A stretch of 64,000 bases of DNA from Pseudomonadota bacterium (lineage in GTDB: Bacteria; Pseudomonadota; Gammaproteobacteria; Steroidobacterales; Steroidobacteraceae): NCBI GenBank assembly GCA_018241445.1, contig JAFEDT010000009.1:1-64000 (forward strand). Reading direction: 5' to 3'. Shown piece after piece: positions 46,648 through 55,275 of this stretch. The position numbers and the translations under genes were made by a program. The notes under the pieces are model-generated. The model ran no database searches and was not told where the DNA came from. It saw only the letters and a list, made by a program, of their open reading frames with translations. Each line of letters starts with the position of its first letter. The stretch's first letter is position 1.

Positions 46648-49167
46648 CTACGACAGGCTGCGCAGCGGCGGCTGGTTGACCACGCTGCGCGTTGCGAGCC
46701 AGCCGGCCAGCGCCACCAGTGCGGTGCCGGCAACGACGCCCGCGAGCCATGGCGTCAGGGAGAAGGTGTAACGCAGCTCGAGCCAGTGGGAGGTCAGGAA
46801 CCACGCGGCCAGAGTCGCCCCGGCGGCGGCCAGCAGCCCGGCCAGCGCACCCAGGCTTGCAAACTCCGCCAGCACTCCCTGCAACACCGTCCGCCGGCTG
46901 GCCCCGAGGGTGCGCAGCATGGCGCTTTCATAACGTCGCGCATCCAGGCTGGACTGCACCGCCGCCAGCAGCACGGCGAGCCCGGCGACCAGGGTGAAGG
47001 CAAACACGCTCTGCACTGCCAGCGCCGCGCGGTCCAGCAGCGAGCGCACCTGCGCCAGCAGTTGCTCGATGTCGAAGATCGACACACTGGGAAAACGGTG
47101 CGCGAGCTGCGCCAGCATCGGCGCCGTACCGGGGGTGATGTAGGCGCTGGTCATCCACGTGCCCGCCGTTCCCTCCAGGACGCCCGGCGGAAACATGATG
47201 AAGAAGTTGGGCTGGAAGGTATCCCACTTCACCTTGCGGATGCTGGCCACCCGCACATCCAGGGCTTCGCCGGCGATGTCGAAGCGCAGCCGATCGCCCA
47301 CCTGCACCCCGAGCGCATCGCGGAACTCGCTCGCCAGCGACACCAGCGGCCGGCCGTAGTCCGCCGCTGTCCACCAGTGGCCGGCGATGATGCGGTTGTC
47401 CTGCCCCAGCTGTGCCGACCAGGTCAGGTTCTGCTCGCGGGTGGCGAAGCCCTCCTCCCGCGCGGGACGCGAACCGGAGGACTGGCGCCCGGGATCTGCG
47501 GCGGCCGCTGGCTCCTCCACCGCGCGCCCGTTGATGTGGGTCAGCCGCCCGCGGACCATGGGCAACAGGCGGGCAGTGCGCGCTCCATGCTCGCCCAGGA
47601 ACTCCACGAAAGCATCGCGCTGCGCCGGCGGGATGTTGACGAAAAAGTAGTTGGGCAGGTTGGCAGGCAGGCTGCGCCGCCAGTCGCGCGTCAGGTCAGT
47701 GCGCAGCACCGACAGCAACAGCAACACCATGAGGCCCGTGCCGAGGGCGACCAGCTGCAGCACGGTCTCGCCGCGGCGGCGGCCGAGGTTGGCGATGCCG
47801 AAGCGCCACGCCACCCCGACGCTCCCGCGCAGGCGGGAGGTGAGGGCGACCAGCAGCGCACCCGCGGCCGCCAGCAGCAGCAGCAGCCCGCTGAGGCCAA
47901 TGCTGAACCAGCCGAAGGTGCGCGCATCCGGTGTCACCCAGGCGATCAGACCCAGCACTATTGCGATGGCGGGCAGCCAGGTCAGAAGCATCCGCGGCGG
48001 CGGCGGCCCGACGTCGCGGCGCAGGACCCGCAGTGCCGGCACGCGCGCCAGCTGCAGCAGCGCCGGCACGGCGAAGCCCGCCAGCAGCGCGAGTGCGGTG
48101 ACGAAACCCAGCGCCAGCGGCACAAGGCCCGGCGGCGGCAGCGCGGTCAATGCCAGCAGCCCGCGCAGCTGACGCAGCAGTCCTTCCTGCGCAAGATAGC
48201 CGAGCGCGGCCCCGAGGCTGCCGGCGAGCAGCGCCAGCACCACCAGCTGCGCCACCGCGACCCCGAGGATGAAGGCGCGCGAACTGCCCAGGGTCTTCAG
48301 CAGCGCCACGGTGTCCAGATGCCGGCTTACATAGCGGCGCGCTGCCATCGCCACCGCGATCGCGCACAAGAGCACGCTGACCAGGGCAGCCAGTGAGAGG
48401 AAGCGCCCGGAACGGTCCACGGCGTTGCGCAGTTGCGGACTTGCGTCGCTGATGTCACGCAGCCGCTCGGCGCCCTGCTTGTGGTCCTGCAACCAGCGCT
48501 TGAAATCGTCGACCGCCGCGCGCTCGCCGGCAAACAGGGCCGCGTAACTGGCGCGGCTGCCCGGCTGGATGAGCTGCGTGGCCGGGAGATCGGCGGCGTT
48601 CATGATCAGACTGGGCGCCAGTTCCGCGAAGGTGCCGCCCTGGTCGGGCCGCGACACCAGCACACGCGCGACGCGCAACTGCGCCGCGCCGATCGACAGC
48701 CTGGAGCCGAGCTGCGCCCCGAGGGCGGCGAGCAGCCGGGAATCCGGCCAGACCTCCCCCGCCGCGGGGATGCCCGCGGCCGGCACGCCGGCGCCAAAGG
48801 CCGTGGCGGCGGTCAGCACCTGGCCGCGCAAGGGGTAGCCGGCGGTCACCGCGGCGATATTCGCAAGCTGGCTCGCCTCGCCGTTGAACACCACCGACAG
48901 CAAGTTGACGCTGCGTGTGCTGGCGAGGCCGCGGCGCGCAGCCTCGCGCAGGTAGCTGTCCGGGATCGGCTGCGGTGAACCCAGGCGTATGTCGGCCGCG
49001 AGCACCGCGGCTGCCTGCACCGCCACCGCGGCGCCGATGCGGTCGACCAGGAATCCGACTCCGGTGAGCGCGCCGACCGCGACCGTCAGGGCGAGCAGCA
49101 GCACCCGCAGCTCTCCGGCGCGCCACTCGCGGGCCAGCAGCCGCAGCGCCAGCGACAGCAGCCTCAC
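46648..49167 (-). CDS. FtsX-type ABC transporter permease (YbbP-like)
   Basis: 839 residues with about ten helices in the MacB/FtsX layout: a first helix (LRVLLLALTVAVGALTGVGF), a large periplasmic domain, FtsX cores at ~260-380 and ~715-830 (e.g. SSRAFILGVAVAQLVVLALL, LGASRRTVLQGVLAEFASLG), and a second periplasmic domain between. Such permeases with a LolD-like ATPase act in envelope lipid or lipoprotein processes. YbbA-YbbP next to TesA is a conserved gammaproteobacterial arrangement. Its start overlaps the ATPase stop by four bases. Confidence 0.9.
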   Translation of the reverse strand: MRLLSLALRLLAREWRAGELRVLLLALTVAVGALTGVGFLVDRIGAAVAVQAAAVLAADIRLGSPQPIPDSYLREAARRGLASTRSVNLLSVVFNGEASQLANIAAVTAGYPLRGQVLTAATAFGAGVPAAGIPAAGEVWPDSRLLAALGAQLGSRLSIGAAQLRVARVLVSRPDQGGTFAELAPSLIMNAADLPATQLIQPGSRASYAALFAGERAAVDDFKRWLQDHKQGAERLRDISDASPQLRNAVDRSGRFLSLAALVSVLLCAIAVAMAARRYVSRHLDTVALLKTLGSSRAFILGVAVAQLVVLALLAGSLGAALGYLAQEGLLRQLRGLLALTALPPPGLVPLALGFVTALALLAGFAVPALLQLARVPALRVLRRDVGPPPPRMLLTWLPAIAIVLGLIAWVTPDARTFGWFSIGLSGLLLLLAAAGALLVALTSRLRGSVGVAWRFGIANLGRRRGETVLQLVALGTGLMVLLLLSVLRTDLTRDWRRSLPANLPNYFFVNIPPAQRDAFVEFLGEHGARTARLLPMVRGRLTHINGRAVEEPAAAADPGRQSSGSRPAREEGFATREQNLTWSAQLGQDNRIIAGHWWTAADYGRPLVSLASEFRDALGVQVGDRLRFDIAGEALDVRVASIRKVKWDTFQPNFFIMFPPGVLEGTAGTWMTSAYITPGTAPMLAQLAHRFPSVSIFDIEQLLAQVRSLLDRAALAVQSVFAFTLVAGLAVLLAAVQSSLDARRYESAMLRTLGASRRTVLQGVLAEFASLGALAGLLAAAGATLAAWFLTSHWLELRYTFSLTPWLAGVVAGTALVALAGWLATRSVVNQPPLRSLS

Positions 49168-49838
49168 AGGACGCGGCCCGCTTCCATCCGCACGTGGCGC
49201 GAGCAGCGCGCCGCCAGCGTCGCATCGTGCGTCACCAGCACCAGGGTGGTGTGAGCGCGTGCGTTGAGTTCAAACAGCAGCTCGCCGATGCGCGCACCGG
49301 TGACGCCATCGAGATTGCCGGTAGGCTCGTCCGCAAACAGCAGCGCGGGCCGGGTGACGAAGGCGCGAGCCAGCGCCACGCGCTGCTGCTCGCCCCCGGA
49401 GAGCTGTCGCGGGTAGTGCCCGTTGCGCGGTGCCAGGCCCACGCTGGCCAGGGCCGCGGCGGCGGCGCTGCGCGCATCGCGCCGGCCCGCCAGTTCCAGC
49501 GGCAGCATCACGTTTTCCAGCGCCGTCAGCGCCGGGATCAGGTGGAACGCCTGGAACACGAAGCCGACCTGCCGGGCCCGCAGCAGCGCGCGCCCGTCCT
49601 CGTCCAGGCGGGCCAGGTCCTGCCCGGCGAGCACCACCCGGCCGCGTGTCGGGCTGTCCAGTCCGGCCAGCAGCGCCAGCAGGGTGGACTTGCCGGCGCC
49701 GGACGGCCCGGTCACTGCCACCGACTCACCCGACAGGATGTCCAGCGATACCTCATCGACAATGGTCAGCAGCCCTTCCGGGCTGCTAACCTGCCTGACG
49801 AGGTTTTCGCACTTGAGCACGCTGTCGCGGATTGTCAC
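49164..49838 (-). CDS. ABC transporter ATP-binding protein (YbbA/LolD-like)
   Basis: About 224 residues. Walker A is [11 protein letters not shown] near residue 43; the Q-loop is [11 protein letters not shown] near 90, the signature [15 protein letters not shown] near 145 and Walker [14 protein letters not shown] near 165, then the switch His in VTHD near 200. The frame continues far upstream, but a GTG at 49838 (or 49820) gives the family length. Either start lies inside or against the 5' end of divergent tesA, so the two genes have no true intergenic promoter space. It pairs with the FtsX-type permease by a four-base overlap. Confidence 0.9.
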   Translation of the reverse strand: MTIRDSVLKCENLVRQVSSPEGLLTIVDEVSLDILSGESVAVTGPSGAGKSTLLALLAGLDSPTRGRVVLAGQDLARLDEDGRALLRARQVGFVFQAFHLIPALTALENVMLPLELAGRRDARSAAAAALASVGLAPRNGHYPRQLSGGEQQRVALARAFVTRPALLFADEPTGNLDGVTGARIGELLFELNARAHTTLVLVTHDATLAARCSRHVRMEAGRVL

Positions 49839-50457
49839 TGCCGGGTTCCTTGCACTGCTGGTGGCCTGCACCGCGCCACCGGCGGCGGCCGCCACGGGCA
49901 CGATCCTGGTGTTCGGCGACAGCCTGAGCGCCGCGCACGGAATCCGGCCACAGGAGGGTTGGGTGGCGCTGCTCGCGCAGCGCCTGCAGACCCAAGGGTA
50001 CGGATACCGGATCGTCAACGCCAGCGTCAGCGGCGAGACCAGCGGCGGCGGACTGGAACGGCTGCCGCGTGCGTTGCAGCTGCACCACCCGCAGATCGTC
50101 ATCCTGGAACTGGGCGCCAACGACGGCCTGCGCGGCCTGCCGCTCGAGGGTACCCGTGACAACCTGGCGCGCATGCTGCGGATGTGTCAGGACGAGGGCG
50201 CGCGCGTGCTGCTGGCGGGCATGCGCATCCCGCCCAACTACGGGCCGCGCTACAGCGGCGAGTTCGCGGCGCTGTACCCGGAGCTGGCGCGGCGGGCGCA
50301 CGTTGCGCTGGTGCCCTTCCTGCTGGAAGCGGTGGCCCTCGACCCGGCGCTGATGCAGGCCGACGGACTGCACCCCAATGCCCGCGGGCAGGGCCCCATC
50401 CTGGAAACGCTGTGGCCGCAGCTGCGGCCGCTGCTGGGCAAGCCACGGAGCGCGTGA
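49813..50457 (+). CDS. tesA: Acyl-CoA thioesterase/arylesterase TesA
   Basis: About 214 residues of an SGNH hydrolase. A hydrophobic N-terminus (GFLALLVACTAPPAAA) suggests export or a lipoprotein Cys. Block I is TILVFGDSLSAAHGI with the catalytic Ser, block III ELGANDGLRGLPL near residue 95, and block V ADGLHPNARGQGP near 185 with Asp and His. No ATG fits; a TTG at 49813 gives the proper signal peptide and is likely. That start overlaps the divergent ATPase gene. The stop overlaps the next gene (TGATG), an acyl-CoA ligase. Confidence 0.88.
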   Translation: MSTLSRIVTAGFLALLVACTAPPAAAATGTILVFGDSLSAAHGIRPQEGWVALLAQRLQTQGYGYRIVNASVSGETSGGGLERLPRALQLHHPQIVILELGANDGLRGLPLEGTRDNLARMLRMCQDEGARVLLAGMRIPPNYGPRYSGEFAALYPELARRAHVALVPFLLEAVALDPALMQADGLHPNARGQGPILETLWPQLRPLLGKPRSA

Positions 50458-52136
50458 TGGAACGGATCTGGCTGAAGTCCTATCCCGCGTACGTGCCGGC
50501 CGAGATCGACACGGCACAGTTGCAGTCGCTGGCGCAGCTGCTGCAGGAGAGCTGCGCCGCGTACCCCGGGCGCGTCGCCTTCGTGCAGATGGGGACGTCG
50601 CTGACCTACCGGCAGCTCGATGAGCAGTCGCGGGCCTTTGCCGCCTGGCTGCAGCAGGCCGGCCTGGTGCGCGGAGATCGCATTGCCCTGATGCTGCCCA
50701 ACACGCTGCAGTACCCGATCGCGATGTTCGGCGCGCTGCGCGCCGGGCTGGTGGTCGTCAACACCAACCCGCTGTATACGGCCCCGGAGCTGGAGCACCA
50801 GCTGACCGACTCCGGCGCCAGCGCGATCGTGATCGTGGAGAACTTCGCGCACGTGCTGCAGGAGGTGTTGCCGCGCACCGCCGTGAAGCGCGTGCTGGTG
50901 ACGGCAGTGGGCGACATGCTCGGCTTCCCCAGGGGACCGCTGGTCAACTTCGTCGTGCGGCGGGTGCGCCGGCAGGTGCCGCCGTGGCGGATACCGGCGG
51001 CAACATTGTTCCGGGCCGCACTGGCCGCGGGGCGCTCGCTCACCTTCAGGCCGGTGGAGCTGACAGCGGCCGACCTGGCGTACCTGCAGTACACCGGCGG
51101 CACCACCGGCGTCGCCAAGGGCGCCATGCTGTCGCACGGCAATGTCAGCGCCAACGTGCTGCAGTCACAGGCGTGGCTGGGCAACACCATCGAGGACGGC
51201 GTGCCGACGCTGATCACCGCCTTGCCGCTGTATCACATCTTCGCGCTCACCGGGAACTGCCTGCTGTTCCTGCGCAAGGGCTGGAAGAACGTACTGATCA
51301 TCAACCCGCGCGACATCGCGGCCACCATCGCCGACATGCGGCGCCACCCGTTCGCCTTCATCAGCGGCGTCAACACGCTGTTCAACGCCCTGCTGCATTC
51401 GCCGGCCTTCCGCGCACTGGATTTCAAGCCACTGCGCTGCACGCTCGGCGGCGGCATGGCGGTGCAGGAGGCGGTCGCGCGGCGCTGGCTGGAGGTCACC
51501 GGCTGCACCCTGACACAGGCCTGGGGCCTGACCGAGACCTCCCCGGCGGCCTGTATCAATCCGCCGGCCGAAGCTTTCAACGGCTCCATCGGGCTGCCAA
51601 TTTCCTCGACAGAGGTCTCGATCCGCGACGACGCCGGCGCCGAGCTGGCGGTCGGTGAGGCCGGGGAGCTGTGCGTGCGCGGCCCGCAGGTGATGCAGGG
51701 CTACTGGCAGCGCCCCGAGGAAACCGCGCAGGTCATGCTGCCGCAGGGCTGGCTGCGCACCGGCGACGTCGGCAGGATGGACGCGCGCGGCTACGTGTAC
51801 ATCGAGGACCGCAAGAAGGACATGATCCTGGTGTCGGGGTTCAACGTGTACCCCAACGAGGTGGAGGCCGCGGTCGCGCACCATCCCGGCATACTGGAGG
51901 CCGCCGCCGTGGCGCAGCCCGATGAGCATTCCGGGGAAGTGGTGGCGCTGTTCGTGGTGCGCAAGGATCCGGGGCTGAGCGAGCGTGACGTCATCGAATT
52001 CAGCCGCAAGTCACTGGCGGGGTACAAGGTGCCCAGGCACGTGTACTTCCGCAAGGAACTGCTCAAGTCCAACGTCGGCAAGATCCTGCGCAAAGAGCTG
52101 CGCGACGAGCTGCGCCGCGCGGTGCCGCCCGGCTGA
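50457..52136 (+). CDS. fadD: Long-chain fatty-acid--CoA ligase
   Basis: 559 residues of an ANL-superfamily enzyme activating fatty acids with ATP and CoA. The AMP-binding signature YTGGTTGVAKGAMLSHGN lies near residue 205, ALPLYHIFALTGN near 253, WGLTETSPAACINP near 350, WLRTGDVGRMDARGYVYIEDRKKDMILVSG (420-450), and the C-terminal Lys in KSNVGKILRKELR near 545. It is full length, with its ATG overlapping the tesA stop. A thioesterase followed by a ligase suggests lipid scavenging or turnover. Close to E. coli FadD in layout, so that symbol is used, with moderate certainty. Confidence 0.9.
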   Translation: MERIWLKSYPAYVPAEIDTAQLQSLAQLLQESCAAYPGRVAFVQMGTSLTYRQLDEQSRAFAAWLQQAGLVRGDRIALMLPNTLQYPIAMFGALRAGLVVVNTNPLYTAPELEHQLTDSGASAIVIVENFAHVLQEVLPRTAVKRVLVTAVGDMLGFPRGPLVNFVVRRVRRQVPPWRIPAATLFRAALAAGRSLTFRPVELTAADLAYLQYTGGTTGVAKGAMLSHGNVSANVLQSQAWLGNTIEDGVPTLITALPLYHIFALTGNCLLFLRKGWKNVLIINPRDIAATIADMRRHPFAFISGVNTLFNALLHSPAFRALDFKPLRCTLGGGMAVQEAVARRWLEVTGCTLTQAWGLTETSPAACINPPAEAFNGSIGLPISSTEVSIRDDAGAELAVGEAGELCVRGPQVMQGYWQRPEETAQVMLPQGWLRTGDVGRMDARGYVYIEDRKKDMILVSGFNVYPNEVEAAVAHHPGILEAAAVAQPDEHSGEVVALFVVRKDPGLSERDVIEFSRKSLAGYKVPRHVYFRKELLKSNVGKILRKELRDELRRAVPPG

Positions 52137-52144
52137 GCTGCCCG

Positions 52145-53320
52145 CTACGTGGGTTCTCCCGGCTCGAACAGCCGGCGGTGCTCGAGGATCGCGTAGCGGT
52201 CGGTCATCCCCGCAACGTAGTCCGCCACCGCGCGCGCCCGCCCGGCCGGTCCGCGGCCCGCCTCGGCGCGCCGCGCCAGGTCGCGGTGTTCGGGCGGCAG
52301 CAGGTCGATGTCGCCGAACAGCGCCCCGAACAGCTCCCGCAGCACCCGGCGCGCCTTGGACGTCATGCGCAGCACCTTGTAGTGACGGTACACGTGCTCG
52401 CGCAGGAAGGCCTTGAGCTCCAGGTGCTCGGCGTGACAGGCGGCGCTCATCATCACCAGTGGACCCGGATGCGCGCGCACCTCCTCGATGGAGCGCGGCT
52501 GGGCGGCCGCCAGCAGCTCGCCGGTGTTGCGGATCAGGTCCACGACGATGTGGTTGATCATCCGCCGGATCACCTCGTGCACCAGGCGCCGCTCGCTCAG
52601 CTGCGGATACTGCGCCACCACCGCGGCATACTGGCGCTCGAACAGGCGTACCCGGCGCAGCTCGGCCACGTCCAGCAAGCCGGCGCGCACGCCGTCGTCG
52701 ACGTCGTGATTGTTGTAGGCAATCTCGTCCGCCAGGTTGGCGAGCTGCGCTTCCAGTGACGGCTGGCGGCGCTGCAGGAAGCGCTCGCCCAGTTCGCCCA
52801 GTTCGCGGGCGTTGCGCAGCGAGCAGTGCTTGAGGATCCCTTCACGGCTCTCGAAGGTGAGATTCAGGCCGGGAAATTCCGGGTAGCGCTCCTCCAGCTC
52901 GTCCACCACACGCAATGACTGCAGGTTGTGCTCGAAGCCGCCGTAGTCGCGCATGCACTCGTTGAGCGCATCCTGGCCAGCGTGCCCGAAGGGCGTGTGA
53001 CCCAGGTCGTGCGCCAGGCTGATGGCCTCGGCGAGCGGCTCGTTGAGGCGCAGCGCGGCCGCAACCGAACGGGCAATCTGCGCCACCTCGATGGAGTGCG
53101 TGACGCGGGTGCGGTACAGGTCGCCCTCGTGGTTGACGAATACCTGGGTCTTGTAGGCCAGGCGCCGGAAGGCGTTGGCGTGTATGACGCGGTCGCGGTC
53201 TCGCTGGAACTCGCTGCGGAATTCGGCGTGCGCTTCCTGGTAGCGGCGGCCACGCGAGGCGGCGTCGTGCGCGGCATACGGCGCCAGGGATACCGCGCCC
53301 GCATCCGCCGCGGTGCTCAT
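52145..53320 (-). CDS. dgt: dGTPase-like deoxynucleoside triphosphate triphosphohydrolase
   Basis: 391 residues of an HD-domain phosphohydrolase that splits dNTPs to nucleoside and triphosphate. The metal-binding HD signature is visible: [18 protein letters not shown] near residue 70, [20 protein letters not shown] near 105 (HD pair), and [11 protein letters not shown] near 205. Length matches the shorter, non-enteric dGTPase-like class. Its ATG overlaps the aroB stop (ATGA), giving pilMNOPQ-aroK-aroB-dgt all on one strand. A housekeeping role in dNTP balance is likely. Confidence 0.9.
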   Translation of the reverse strand: MSTAADAGAVSLAPYAAHDAASRGRRYQEAHAEFRSEFQRDRDRVIHANAFRRLAYKTQVFVNHEGDLYRTRVTHSIEVAQIARSVAAALRLNEPLAEAISLAHDLGHTPFGHAGQDALNECMRDYGGFEHNLQSLRVVDELEERYPEFPGLNLTFESREGILKHCSLRNARELGELGERFLQRRQPSLEAQLANLADEIAYNNHDVDDGVRAGLLDVAELRRVRLFERQYAAVVAQYPQLSERRLVHEVIRRMINHIVVDLIRNTGELLAAAQPRSIEEVRAHPGPLVMMSAACHAEHLELKAFLREHVYRHYKVLRMTSKARRVLRELFGALFGDIDLLPPEHRDLARRAEAGRGPAGRARAVADYVAGMTDRYAILEHRRLFEPGEPT

Positions 53321-54402
53321 GCGCAGTGCGCCTGCAGCGTGCGCTGCAATGCCGAGGGCGGGTAGTCCGCGGTAAGGAACGCCTCGCCGACCGCACGCAG
53401 CAGGATCAGGCGCAGCTGCCCGTCCCTGATTTTCTTGTCGATGCGCATGTGTTCCAGGGCCGCGGCGGCGCTGACGTCGGCTGCCCGCGCCGGCAGCCCG
53501 GCGCGCGCCACCAGCCGCGCGACGCGCTGCGCATCGGCCGCTGGCAGCAACCCCGCCTCGTGCGACAGGGCCGCCGCCATCACCAGCCCGGCGCCCACGG
53601 CCTCGCCGTGCAGCCAGGTGCGGTAGCCGGTCGCCGATTCAATCGCGTGCCCGAAGGTGTGGCCCAGGTTCAGCAGTGCGCGCTCGCCCTGCTCGCGTTC
53701 ATCCCGCCCGACGATCGCCGCCTTGATTTCGCAGGAGCGACGGATGACGTGGGCCAGGGCCTGCGGCTCACGCGCCAGCAGTGCCTCCATGTTCTGTTCC
53801 AGCCAGGCGAACAGCACCGCATCGCCCAGCAGGCCGTGCTTGATCACCTCGGCAAGGCCCGCGCGCAGCTCGCGCGGCGGCAGCGTCGCGAGCGTGTCGG
53901 TGTCCGCGACCACCAGGCACGGCTGATGGAAGGCGCCGATCAGGTTCTTGCCGCCGACGTGATTGACGCCGGTCTTGCCGCCCACCGAGGAATCCACCTG
54001 CGCCAGCAGGGTCGTGGGCACCTGGACGAAGGCGACGCCGCGCTGGTAGCAGGCGGCGGCAAAGCCGGCCAGATCGCCGATCACGCCCCCGCCGAGCGCC
54101 ACCACCGCGCAGTCGCGGGCCAGCCGGTTGGCGACCAGGACGTCTATCACGCGGGCGGCATTGGCCAGGGTCTTGTGGATCTCGCCATCGGGCAGCACGA
54201 CCGGGATGACCCGCCGCCCGCCCTGCGCGCCGGCCAGTGTCCCGGCGAGGGCGGGCAGGTACAGCGGCGCCACGGTCGTGTTGCTGACGATGAGCACCGC
54301 GCCTGCCGTGAGCTGCGCGAAGCTCGAGGCGCGCGCCAGCAGCCCCGGACCGATGAGGATCGGGTAGCTGCGTTCCTGGAGCTGGACGTGGAGTGTCTGC
54401 AC
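53317..54402 (-). CDS. aroB: 3-dehydroquinate synthase
   Basis: 361 residues catalysing step two of the shikimate pathway. NAD-binding [19 protein letters not shown] near residue 105, [20 protein letters not shown] near 130, [18 protein letters not shown] near 165, [13 protein letters not shown] near 260 with the zinc His, and LHGEAVGAG near 280 are all present. The frame continues upstream, but GTG 54402 gives the family N-terminus ([14 protein letters not shown]). Ribosome site is weak. It lies downstream of aroK with a 215-bp gap. Confidence 0.95.
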   Translation of the reverse strand: MQTLHVQLQERSYPILIGPGLLARASSFAQLTAGAVLIVSNTTVAPLYLPALAGTLAGAQGGRRVIPVVLPDGEIHKTLANAARVIDVLVANRLARDCAVVALGGGVIGDLAGFAAACYQRGVAFVQVPTTLLAQVDSSVGGKTGVNHVGGKNLIGAFHQPCLVVADTDTLATLPPRELRAGLAEVIKHGLLGDAVLFAWLEQNMEALLAREPQALAHVIRRSCEIKAAIVGRDEREQGERALLNLGHTFGHAIESATGYRTWLHGEAVGAGLVMAAALSHEAGLLPAADAQRVARLVARAGLPARAADVSAAAALEHMRIDKKIRDGQLRLILLRAVGEAFLTADYPPSALQRTLQAHCA

Positions 54403-54617
54403 GTGCCGCCGGGAGTATACGTGAGCGCGCCGGCAGGCATGATCGATCGGCCGGGCCGCCGCATGCGTCTGTACGGCCAATGCGGCGGCGGTGGTATACA
54501 TTCATACTTAATCGCACTTGTTACTACTTCGTACTACTCCCTACCACCAGTGCGCAATCCCGGCCGGGACAGGCCTCCGGCACGCCTCCCCGGGATTTAC
54601 CCGCGGCACGGGTCGGG
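54403..54617 (-). promoter_or_regulatory. AT-rich gap between aroK and aroB, possible aroB promoter
   Basis: No gene is visible. An AT-rich island around 54495-54545 contains TATACC on the minus strand and, on the plus strand, a short direct repeat (TTACTACT, GTACTACT). A promoter for aroB would fit here, but no -35/-10 pair is convincing. Confidence 0.25.
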
Positions 54618-55136
54618 TCACAAGGAGCGCAGTCCGGCGAGGATCTCCTCCACCACGCTGGCCACGCGCCGCCCGTCGGTCCGCACCGTCAGGTGGGCGA
54701 CCTCGGCATACAGGGCCGCGCGCCGCTGCATCAATTCGGTCAGCTTCTGCGCAGGATCACCACTGGCCAGGAGCGGGCGGTGCCGGCCGTGGCGCACACG
54801 CTCGGCCTGCTGCGCGACCGAGGTCTGCAGGTAGACCACCCTGCCGCGGGTGGCCAGCAGCTGCCGGTTCTCCGCCAGCAGCACTGCGCCACCGCCGGTG
54901 GCCAGGACGATGCCCGACAGACCGGTCAGCGCCCCGATTGCCTCGCGCTCACGCTGGCGGAAGCCTGCCTCCCCCTCCTTCTCGAAAATGAAGGGGATAT
55001 CGACGCCCGTACGGCGCTCCACCTCGGTATCGCTGTCGTAGAAGGCCAGGCCCAGGGTGCGCGCCAGCTGCCGCCCCACGGCGGTCTTGCCGGATCCCAT
55101 GGGGCCGACCAGGAATACACTCGAGCGCTCTGCCAT
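54618..55136 (-). CDS. aroK: Shikimate kinase
   Basis: 172 residues of a P-loop kinase. Walker A is VGPMGSGKTAVGRQLA near residue 10; shikimate-binding FYDSDTEVERRTGVDIPFIF near 32, FRQREREAI near 59, ATGGGAVLL near 79, and the lid RHGRHRPLL near 115 are all in order. Length is typical. It follows pilQ on the same strand after 139 bp with a hairpin, as in the pilMNOPQ-aroK-aroB order of pseudomonads. Confidence 0.95.
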   Translation of the reverse strand: MAERSSVFLVGPMGSGKTAVGRQLARTLGLAFYDSDTEVERRTGVDIPFIFEKEGEAGFRQREREAIGALTGLSGIVLATGGGAVLLAENRQLLATRGRVVYLQTSVAQQAERVRHGRHRPLLASGDPAQKLTELMQRRAALYAEVAHLTVRTDGRRVASVVEEILAGLRSL

Positions 55137-55230
55137 CCCGTCAGGATACCCAAAGCCGCTGCGCGGCCGCGGTTCTCCGTGGTGTTTAGCGCCAGCTCCT
55201 GCCTTGGTCTTTTCCGAACCACTCCATGCA

Positions 55231-55255
55231 GCGGGTTCGCCAAAGGCGAACCCGC
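55231..55255. terminator. Hairpin between pilQ and aroK
   Basis: GCGGGTTCGCC-AAA-GGCGAACCCGC forms a perfect 11-bp stem with a three-base loop, 21 bp after the pilQ stop on the minus strand. No T-run follows. It may end or stabilise the pil transcript, or be a REP-like element. Confidence 0.5.
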
Positions 55256-55275
55256 AGGGACCGGCGCGCCAGCGC

